From Methanoculleus sp. (lineage in GTDB: Archaea; Halobacteriota; Methanomicrobia; Methanomicrobiales; Methanoculleaceae): a stretch of 5,573 nt of DNA. Made by a program: the position numbers and the translations under genes. The stretch is from NCBI GenBank assembly GCA_028698765.1, contig JAQVVW010000120.1, forward strand, positions 1-5,573, written 5' to 3'. The notes beneath the pieces are model-generated. The model was not told where the DNA came from and did not search any database. It saw nothing but the letters and a program-made list of their open reading frames with translations. Position 1 is the stretch's first letter. Each line of letters starts with the position of its first letter. Positions 1 through 4,895 of the stretch are shown here, one piece after another.

Positions 1-131
1 CGGAACGTGCCGCCGACGATCTTCTGCCGGCAGAGGAAGTCGCGGCTCGTGAGCCTCTTCTCGACCTCGATGAGCGCATCGCCTGCATGCATGCAGCACT
101 TTCCGCAGAGGTTACATTCGAACGCCGTCAT
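1..131 (-). CDS. YkgJ-family cysteine-cluster protein, N-terminal fragment (cut by window edge)
   Basis: The minus strand encodes 43 residues beginning MTAFECNLCGKCCMHAGDAL and runs off the left edge. The C-x2-C-G-x-C-C cluster (Cys6, Cys9, Cys12, Cys13), preceded by Phe-Glu, is the N-terminal signature of the YkgJ/UPF0153 family. These proteins are proposed to chelate zinc or an iron-sulfur centre, and their exact biochemical role is generally unknown. A further Cys lies in the segment FLCRQK (about residue 34); other family cysteines would lie beyond the window. An in-frame ATG 18 nt upstream (149) is possible. I prefer 131 because a TATA-like element at 157-162 would place the transcription start at about 133-134, downstream of 149, and because the Cys cluster usually lies only a few residues from the start. 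The gene is transcribed divergently from the NDP-sugar synthase gene. Confidence 0.85.
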   Translation of the reverse strand, partial: MTAFECNLCGKCCMHAGDALIEVEKRLTSRDFLCRQKIVGGTF

Positions 132-155
132 CCTGTAGATCCTTTGCATAACGAT

Positions 156-164
156 GGATAAAGG
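156..164 (-). promoter_or_regulatory. TATA/box A-like element for the YkgJ-family gene
   Basis: Read on the minus strand this is CCTTTATCC. Its centre (about 159.5) lies about 26 nt upstream of position 133-134, the usual archaeal TATA-to-start distance, which gives an almost leaderless transcript for the ATG at 131. It was called by eye from a single short motif. Confidence 0.4.
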
Positions 165-195
165 TTCGCGAACGAGTGCTTTGCCGCCCCAATAG

Positions 196-204
196 GGTTA
201 AATC
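196..204 (+). promoter_or_regulatory. TATA/box A-like element for the NDP-sugar synthase gene
   Basis: GGTTAAATC contains TTAAAT at 198-203, the most AT-rich hexamer between the divergent genes. Its centre is about 26 nt before the ATG at 227, so transcription would begin at or just before the start codon. A GGAG at 219-222, four bases before the ATG, could instead serve as a ribosome-binding site if transcription starts further upstream; the two readings compete. Confidence 0.4.
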
Positions 205-226
205 GATACGCATACAATGGAGTGGC

Positions 227-1405
227 ATGAAGGTGTGCATAATGTGCGGAGGGGAGGGCACACGGCTCCGCCCCCTCACATTCGGGCGTCCTAAGCCGTG
301 TATTCCGATCGTCAACAAACCCTCGATCCAGCACCTGGTCTCACACCTCGCGAACCTCGGGTTCAACGACGTGGTGATCACGCTCGGCTACATGAGCGAG
401 TCCATCGAGGCGGCCCTCGGGGACGGGTCGCTCTTTGGGGTCAACGTCACCTACGTCCACGAGAAGACGAAACTCGGGACGGCGGGGAGCGTCAAGAACG
501 CCCAGAAATACCTTGAGGAGCAGCCGTTCCTGGTCGTCGGCGGCGACCACGTGGTGGGCCTCGACCTGCTTGAGTTCTACCGCGAGCACCTCAACAACGA
601 CTCGATCACCACCATCGGCCTCATCAGCATCGACGACCCGACCGAGTATGGGATCGCCGAGATCGACGCAAGTTACCAGATCAAACGGTTCAAGGAGAAG
701 CCGAGCCCGGGCGAGATCTTCTCAAACCTCGCGAGCACCGGGATGTACGTCTGCGACCCGGAGATCTTCGATCATATACCGACCGGCGAGAAGTTCGACT
801 TCGCCCGCAACCTCTTCCCCGAACTGATGGAGAAGGGCTACACCCTCAAAGCATGGCTTGCCCGCGGAAACTGGTCGGACGTGGGAAGCCCCCGATCGCT
901 TCGCGAAGCGGAACGGTGGAAACTCCAGGATATCGGGTTCACGAACATCTCCGGCGACCTCTACATCAAGGGCGCCCGGGTTCTCGGCCCGGTGCAGGTG
1001 GGGAGCTGCGTCTCGGTTGCGGCGAACTCCCGGGTGATCGGGCCGGTCTCGATCGGCGCCGGGACGATCATCGAGGAGAACGTCATCATCGGGCCGTATA
1101 CGAGCATCGGGGAGGGCTGCATCATCAAGAAGAGCGCGAAGATCTTCTCCTCGTCGATCTACAACCGGGTGATCGTCGGCAGCGACAGCACCGTCAGCGG
1201 GAGCATCATCGACAACGACACCGTCATCGGCAGCGGGTGCAACATCGAGCACGACACGGTCATCGGGCCGCACGCGGTCCTGAAGAGCAACGTCGTCGTC
1301 CACTCGGGAACCCGGCTCTGGCCGGAGGTGATCATCCCGGAGGGGACGGTCGTCAAAGAGCACGTCCTGAACGAGGACTACGATACCCGGACCGAGGGGT
1401 CGTAG
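227..1405 (+). CDS. NDP-sugar synthase (sugar-1-phosphate nucleotidyltransferase with C-terminal hexapeptide beta-helix)
   Basis: A 392-aa cytoplasmic enzyme expected to condense an NTP with a sugar 1-phosphate to give an NDP-sugar and pyrophosphate, for glycan, glycolipid or S-layer glycosylation. Residues 1 to about 235 form the nucleotidyltransferase domain: GGEGTRLRPLT (8-18) is the nucleotide-binding signature, followed by PKP with Lys23, LGTAG (83-87), the acidic GGDH (105-108; Asp107 probably binds metal), FKEKP (155-159) and GNWSDVG (214-220). Residues about 250-380 carry I/V-G-x4 hexapeptide repeats typical of a left-handed beta-helix. The layout and length resemble mannose-1-phosphate guanylyltransferase-like and archaeal GlmU-like enzymes (about 400 aa). 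LGTAG leans towards the former, but the sugar cannot be decided. A GTG at 176 would add 17 non-family residues upstream of the TATA-like element, so ATG 227 is chosen. It appears monocistronic and meets a convergent gene downstream. Confidence 0.93.
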   Translation: MKVCIMCGGEGTRLRPLTFGRPKPCIPIVNKPSIQHLVSHLANLGFNDVVITLGYMSESIEAALGDGSLFGVNVTYVHEKTKLGTAGSVKNAQKYLEEQPFLVVGGDHVVGLDLLEFYREHLNNDSITTIGLISIDDPTEYGIAEIDASYQIKRFKEKPSPGEIFSNLASTGMYVCDPEIFDHIPTGEKFDFARNLFPELMEKGYTLKAWLARGNWSDVGSPRSLREAERWKLQDIGFTNISGDLYIKGARVLGPVQVGSCVSVAANSRVIGPVSIGAGTIIEENVIIGPYTSIGEGCIIKKSAKIFSSSIYNRVIVGSDSTVSGSIIDNDTVIGSGCNIEHDTVIGPHAVLKSNVVVHSGTRLWPEVIIPEGTVVKEHVLNEDYDTRTEGS

Positions 1406-1432
1406 GACCCCGGCATACCCGGTTCTCTTTTT
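1396..1432 (+). terminator. Putative terminator of the NDP-sugar synthase gene
   Basis: GGGGTC (1396-1401) and GACCCC (1406-1411) can pair into a 6-bp stem with a 4-nt loop that spans the stop codon. T5 follows at 1428-1432, in a pyrimidine-rich run starting near 1423. Archaeal RNA polymerase can stop on oligo-T alone, so the T tract is the main signal. The stem lies about 16 nt before it and may be incidental. Confidence 0.45.
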
Positions 1433-1487
1433 ACCCGCAAGGACTCTCCCGCGGGCGTCTTTCTCCTCAACGTGCCGGCAACCCGCT

Positions 1488-2237
1488 TTAGACCATGAGA
1501 CTCAGGACGATGACCTCCGAGCCGTCGGCTCCGTGGACCACGACCACGACGTCCACCGGCGTGCCGTTGTTTGAGACCCCGTCCCCCGTCCAGGCGGTCC
1601 CCGATCCTTTAACGGCCGGAACTCCTCCGAGCGGTTCGACCGTCGCGGAAAAACCGCTTGCAGCGCACGCGGAGGCGTTCGAGACGTCGACTCCGTTCAT
1701 GAAGACCGAGAACGGCGCCCCGGGGTCGAGCACGGAGGCGGGAGGCACCTCCTCGACGGTGATGACGAGGGTGTCGGGCGCGGTGCGTTCTGCGGAGACG
1801 GCTGTCGTCATCAGCGCTGTTCCGGGGTTCACGTCGACCATCCCTGCACCGAGCATCGCGTGAGCGGCAAGCGGGGGAAGAACCACAACGACGAGGATGA
1901 CGGCGGCCGTGGAGCAGAGGATGAGCCGGGATGCCGCGGCACCGTCGTCCGGCCCGGCCGCTCTCTCCCGGAAGAACGAGACGACGAAGGCCCCGAGGGC
2001 GGCGAGGGCTGCCATAGCGAGGCCGATGACGAGGAGGGGGAGTAGGTGGTTCGCGAGGGTGTCGCAGGCCAGAGAGAGGACGTCGGAGAGCCCGGCGGCG
2101 TATCCATGACCGAAGACCGATGTTATCATAGAATGGAGTTCGAAGACGAAGAAAGCCGTAAACCCGGCGACCCCTCCCGCAAGGACGGCAAAATCCCTCT
2201 TCATCCTGGCCTCCCGCTGCAGAGCGACCGCGAGCAT
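1488..2237 (-). CDS. Multi-spanning membrane protein with C-terminal pilin-like extracytoplasmic domain (start uncertain, possibly frameshifted 5' end)
   Basis: 249 residues are read from the first in-frame ATG. Hydrophobic segments lie at about 15-37, 64-89 and 105-129. Positive loops (QREARMKR at 7-14, FRERAAG at 89-95) sit on the presumed inside, so the C-terminal 120 residues should be outside. That region is beta-rich and contains TAPDTLVITVEEV (152-164), FMNGVDVSN (179-187) and VVVVHGADGSEVIVL (231-245). This resembles the C-terminal strands of archaeal type IV pilins (DUF1628/Pilin_N-type proteins), a similarity judged by eye. No typical class III signal peptide is visible, so it is not a normal pilin. 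MKRDFAV (ATG at 2204) is a shorter alternative start. The same frame stays open upstream to 2469 and encodes two more helices (see the 2238-2488 entry), so the ATG at 2237 probably cuts into a helix. The gene lies downstream of, and co-directional with, the 669-aa membrane protein gene. Confidence 0.7.
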   Translation of the reverse strand: MLAVALQREARMKRDFAVLAGGVAGFTAFFVFELHSMITSVFGHGYAAGLSDVLSLACDTLANHLLPLLVIGLAMAALAALGAFVVSFFRERAAGPDDGAAASRLILCSTAAVILVVVVLPPLAAHAMLGAGMVDVNPGTALMTTAVSAERTAPDTLVITVEEVPPASVLDPGAPFSVFMNGVDVSNASACAASGFSATVEPLGGVPAVKGSGTAWTGDGVSNNGTPVDVVVVVHGADGSEVIVLSLMV

Positions 2238-2488
2238 CCCGGTAAGGAGGAGGGAGAGAATGCCGAGCAGCAGGTTCTGGAACGTGCCGATGGCGTCGAA
2301 GAGTCCGTGGTTGTAGCAGACGATACCGCCCCAGCACCATGTATGGGCGTGGGTCAGGAGCGCCAGCAGTCCGCCGCCGACCAGCCCGGCGAAGAGCGAG
2401 GAGGGGAGGAGGCGCTTGAGATTCTGCAGGGTCGTCTGGCGGTCGGGTGTCCTGGATTCACACTGAACTTATGGTTGCCGATAGCCAC
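2238..2488 (-). other. Likely 5' coding extension of the pilin-like membrane protein, out of frame with any start codon
   Basis: In the frame of the gene ending at 1488, translation stays open from 2468 down to 2238. It gives hydrophobic segments such as LFAGLVGGGLLALLTHA and FQNLLLGILSLLLTGM, separated by an outer loop, with KR residues before the first. This completes a 5-TM, N-in/C-out topology. GC-rich third positions begin at about PDRQTTL. No ATG, GTG or TTG exists in this stretch. In the next frame, GTG at 2488 has GGAAGGG (2494-2500 on the complement) five bases upstream, and GTG at 2461 is also available. One extra C in the CCC at 2447-2445 would join VNPGH to PDRQTTL, giving a product of about 333 aa from 2488 or 324 from 2461. 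Causes could be a real mutation, a sequencing error, programmed slippage or an unusual start codon. Confidence 0.55.
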
Positions 2489-2535
2489 CTTTACCCTTCC
2501 GGAATTCACCTGCGGACAATAACGTTCACGGCGAT

Positions 2536-4545
2536 TCAGGTCTTCTGTCCGACTGTCGCCCACACCACGTAGATAATCACCGCCCCGGCGGCAGCGAGGC
2601 AGAATCCCCGGAGCATCAGGACGAGGAGGGAGAGCCAGGGGGCGGAAGGCAGGTAGGGGTTCTCCCAGACGGAGAGTATCATCAGGAGCGGAAAGAGGAG
2701 GGTTCCCGAGACGAGAGCGGCACGGACCGGCCGCTTAAGGGGCAGGTATCGCCTGAGAAGAAGGTACGGCGCGATCACCCCGAGACCGGTGAGCGTGAGG
2801 GCCGGCAGGAATACCATGAGGCTCATCAGTGCATCAGCGAGAGGCGATACACCGAAATGCTCCCACCCGGGGATGTAAAACGGGGGGTATATCCGGGTCG
2901 AACCTGCCAGGCTGACGGGGATGAGGGGGAAGAGCAGGAGGACGGCGGCGATGAGCGGAATCGCAACCGCAGGCCGCCATCTTCGGGTCTGCAGTTCGGT
3001 CCGAGCACCCGTAAAGAGGAGGGCGGCGGAGCACCCGAAGAGGAAGGGCGTCAGGAGGAGGATGCCGGCATACCGGATCATCTTGGAGATGTAGAGGAAC
3101 GGTTCCGCCTCCGGCATCCGGATCAGATGTACTCCCTCGTAGAGCCCCTCGCCGGGAGCCCGGACCGCCGACGGGGAGAGCCGCTGTGCGATCAGCGCTT
3201 TGAGGGACCTGTCCGGGTCGGGGCCCACGGTGTTCCCGTATGTCCCGTAGTAGACGATGAAGAAGTCGTTGCTCCTTCCGTCGTCAAACGGCCTCTCGTA
3301 GGTGAGGATGTAGCCCCTCGTGGTCTTGCCGACAAAGAGCCAGGCGGGGTATTCCCGTTCTGCATCGGAGCGTTCGAACCCGGCGGCAAGGAGGTGGTCG
3401 CCGAGATCGAGCGTCGCCTCCGAAATTTCTCCGAAACTGTTCAGGGATTCAAGTGCTGCTTTCTTATCGCTTCTGAACGTCCGTTCGTTCTCGTACCACC
3501 ACTGTTCGGCGATGTATCTCTCCTCCGTGTGTTCCCGAGTGTATACTGTGCGATATACCTTTCCGGAGAGAGATGAGAGCGAAAGAGGGCTACCCCCAAG
3601 ACAGGGTTCGTCGATGAGATAGTTGCCTTCGATCGTGGGGACGGTGGACCACGGGTATTCAAGATCCCCGGGTCCCTGGGGAACAAACCAGCACCGCTTC
3701 AACCAGGGATTGGGGCTGGAGTGGTCGTAGCCCGTAAGAAAACATCCGGGGTCGAGGTATCCCGGGACGAACCAGACGAGGAGGAGACAGAGGAGGAACA
3801 GCCCGAAGACCCGGGCCTGCTGCGGGGGATTGCCGCTCCCCTTCAGGAGATGGCGGACGACCAGGGGAACGGAGAGCACCGCCGCCCCGGCAACACCGAG
3901 GCAGAGGACGGAGAGGGTCGAGAGGGAGAGGGAGAGCCAGGGGATGAGGGACGGAACAGGATCGACCATAAAGATCGCCGCCGCCAGGCAGGGGAAGAGG
4001 AGGGTGCCGAGCACAGCCGCGGCGGCGTACGGCCGTTTCATCGGGGCGTACCGGCCGATGAGGAGGATGGGTACGATCGTCGCGAGAGCAAGGAGAGTGA
4101 TTCCCGGGAGGAAGATGACGGCGCTCATCAGGACATCGACGGCGGGCGATAGGCCGAAGTAATTCCACCCGGGAACGTAAAACGGCAGTATCATCTGCAT
4201 CGATCCTGCGAGATAGGTGGGGATCAGGTAGAGCAGGAGGAGCGCGACGGCCAGGGTGGGCAGGGTGAATGCCCGCACGCCCGGCCCGCTCATCCTCCTC
4301 GCCAGTGCGAGCAGAAGTGCCGTGGAGCACCCGAAGAGGATGGCCGCGAGCAGGTATACGCCGCCGTATTCGAAGATGATGAACGGGTAAGCGTTGCCCC
4401 CGCCGAAGAGTTCCGGCGCGAGAAAGCCCGGGAGGAACCAGATGAGCGAGATGCAGAGCAGGTGGAGCCCGATGATCGCCGCCGGGTGCGGCGACCAGGT
4501 GTGTTCTTCCGTCCGGCGGGTGATGGTCTCTCTAATCCTTCTCAT
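2536..4545 (-). CDS. Internally duplicated 12-TM membrane protein with a large extracytoplasmic insert, family unknown
   Basis: 669 aa with no family I recognise. The N-terminal tail MRRIRETITRR is basic and there is no signal peptide. Six helices fall at roughly 24-43, 62-82, 94-114, 134-165, 174-193 and 203-232, and the same six-helix pattern repeats at 247-265 and 490-664. Basic clusters (ARRMSGPGVR, GRYAPMKR, VRHLLKG and their counterparts RTELQTRRWR, RRYLPLKR) fall in alternate loops, which predicts that both ends are cytoplasmic. The loop after helix 3 carries a conserved LAGS...PFYxPGWxxFGxSPxxDxLMS pattern in both halves. Residues about 268-485 form a soluble outer domain rich in Tyr, Trp and charged residues, with Cys268, Cys285 and Cys315. 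The start codon overlaps the TGA of a short open reading stretch (ATGA); no convincing Shine-Dalgarno is seen. The gene downstream in the same direction begins within about 50-75 nt if its extended start is right, so co-transcription is likely. Confidence 0.88.
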   Translation of the reverse strand: MRRIRETITRRTEEHTWSPHPAAIIGLHLLCISLIWFLPGFLAPELFGGGNAYPFIIFEYGGVYLLAAILFGCSTALLLALARRMSGPGVRAFTLPTLAVALLLLYLIPTYLAGSMQMILPFYVPGWNYFGLSPAVDVLMSAVIFLPGITLLALATIVPILLIGRYAPMKRPYAAAAVLGTLLFPCLAAAIFMVDPVPSLIPWLSLSLSTLSVLCLGVAGAAVLSVPLVVRHLLKGSGNPPQQARVFGLFLLCLLLVWFVPGYLDPGCFLTGYDHSSPNPWLKRCWFVPQGPGDLEYPWSTVPTIEGNYLIDEPCLGGSPLSLSSLSGKVYRTVYTREHTEERYIAEQWWYENERTFRSDKKAALESLNSFGEISEATLDLGDHLLAAGFERSDAEREYPAWLFVGKTTRGYILTYERPFDDGRSNDFFIVYYGTYGNTVGPDPDRSLKALIAQRLSPSAVRAPGEGLYEGVHLIRMPEAEPFLYISKMIRYAGILLLTPFLFGCSAALLFTGARTELQTRRWRPAVAIPLIAAVLLLFPLIPVSLAGSTRIYPPFYIPGWEHFGVSPLADALMSLMVFLPALTLTGLGVIAPYLLLRRYLPLKRPVRAALVSGTLLFPLLMILSVWENPYLPSAPWLSLLVLMLRGFCLAAAGAVIIYVVWATVGQKT
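2554..3810 (-). repeat. Internal duplication, copy B (six-helix unit with inserted outer domain, residues 246-664)
   Basis: Copy B begins with LLCLLLVWFVPGYL (251-264), matching LLCISLIWFLPGFL (29-42) of copy A at offset 222. The match resumes at FGCS (503-506) at offset 432 and continues at offset 434. The net insertion is therefore about 210 residues, placed in the first extracytoplasmic loop (about 3088-3744 in DNA). Confidence 0.85.
3844..4476 (-). repeat. Internal duplication, copy A (six-helix unit, residues 24-234)
   Basis: Copy A of the six-helix unit in the 669-aa protein. It has a short first outer loop (about residues 44-61). Residues 107-224 align without gaps to residues 541-658 of copy B at a constant offset of 434. 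I count about 59 identical positions of 118 by hand. Shared blocks include FGCS, LAGS, PGW, FLP, KRP, GTLLFP and PWLSL. A 17-nt stretch coding for the FGCS region is identical at 4324-4340 and 3028-3044. Confidence 0.88.
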
Positions 4546-4593
4546 CTCAACGCCCCGATCAGTCTGATTTCATGCCTGTTCTCGTCCACGAAG

Positions 4594-4680
4594 AGCCGTA
4601 TCGGCTGCGAAACGGCCCTCTGAAGATGCCTTCAGGACTACTGAGGCTCGTCACCCCCCTGAATTAAGGGCGGCCGTTTC
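4594..4680 (-). promoter_or_regulatory. Putative structured 5' leader of the 669-aa membrane protein gene
   Basis: GAAACGGCC (4609-4617) and GGCCGTTTC (4672-4680) form a perfect 9-bp inverted repeat. It encloses CTGAAG/CTTCAG (4620-4625 with 4630-4635, 4-nt loop) and a near-palindrome around AATT at 4657-4670 (CCCT...AGGG). Just outside the closing stem, AGCCG/CGGCT (4594-4598 with 4602-4606, 3-nt loop) forms another hairpin. In minus-strand RNA this resembles a three-way junction followed by a hairpin. It would start within a few nucleotides of the transcription start predicted from the TATA-like element at 4708-4715 and end about 50 nt before the ATG. It matches no riboswitch class I know. 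Confidence 0.4.
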
Positions 4681-4707
4681 TGATGGTTCGAAATGCTGTT
4701 TAATGTT

Positions 4708-4715
4708 AGATATAC
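4708..4715 (-). promoter_or_regulatory. TATA/box A-like element upstream of the 669-aa membrane protein gene
   Basis: The minus strand reads GTATATCT in the most AT-rich patch of the intergenic region. The predicted start near 4685 gives a leader of about 140 nt. The element is partly symmetric, so a plus-strand promoter pointing to about 4737 cannot be excluded; no credible plus-strand gene follows. Confidence 0.45.
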
Positions 4716-4855
4716 TTTCTGATGCATTCAAGCAGGTTAAGTAGACTTCATGCTGATCCGGGGTGCAGCCGGGACGTCGGGGCGAGATCCGTCTTCGACG
4801 ATGCCGGCACCTATGGGTACCATACCGGAGATGTCCGGGCAGAATCTCCGGGCTG

Positions 4856-4891
4856 AAAAAAGACTGAAATCCCCTCCCCCCGGCGGAGGGG
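4856..4891 (-). terminator. Hairpin plus T6 terminator of the CBS-ParB gene
   Basis: Four bases past the stop codon, the minus strand reads CCCCTCC, a GC-rich 7-nt loop, then GGAGGGG (4891 to 4871): a perfect 7-bp stem. A short spacer and six T (4861-4856) follow. This separates the gene from the downstream membrane protein gene. Confidence 0.75.
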
Positions 4892-4895
4892 TTCC

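Larger units (their letters stand above)
4546..4895. other. 350-bp intergenic region: terminator, promoter-like element and structured leader
   Basis: No convincing gene lies here. From right to left it holds the terminator of the CBS-ParB gene, a second hairpin (CCGGAGAT at 4825-4832 with ATCTCCGG at 4844-4851), a small palindrome (TATGG at 4812-4816, CCATA at 4820-4824), an AT-rich promoter-like patch around 4700-4720 and nested inverted repeats at 4594-4680. The last 28 codons before the 669-aa gene are open on the minus strand, reading RHLQRAVSQPIRLF and then VDENRHEIRLIGALR. They end in a TGA that overlaps the next ATG, are preceded by TGA at about 4628-4630, and lack a good start. This could be a decayed gene end or chance. 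Confidence 0.55.

Noticed and set aside
89..106. GCATGCATGC repeat near the left edge
   Set aside because: It is a short palindromic stretch inside the Cys-cluster coding sequence (CMHAG codons) and too short to call a repeat element.
722..1363. Long minus-strand reading frame opposite the beta-helix half of the NDP-sugar synthase
   Set aside because: Asp/Arg/Val-rich low-complexity translation produced by the GC-rich hexapeptide repeats; the sense frame has clear family motifs.
853..1491. Plus-strand frame within and past the NDP-sugar synthase gene
   Set aside because: Arg/Gly/His-rich off-frame translation with no domain; it overlaps a certain gene throughout almost all its length.
2046..2522. 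Plus-strand frame opposite the pilin-like protein gene
   Set aside because: Glu/Gly/Arg-rich antisense translation of hydrophobic Leu-rich codons; no start signal or family features.
2857..3576. Plus-strand 239-codon frame opposite the 669-aa protein gene
   Set aside because: Antisense shadow; the minus-strand frame has a consistent membrane topology and an internal duplication.
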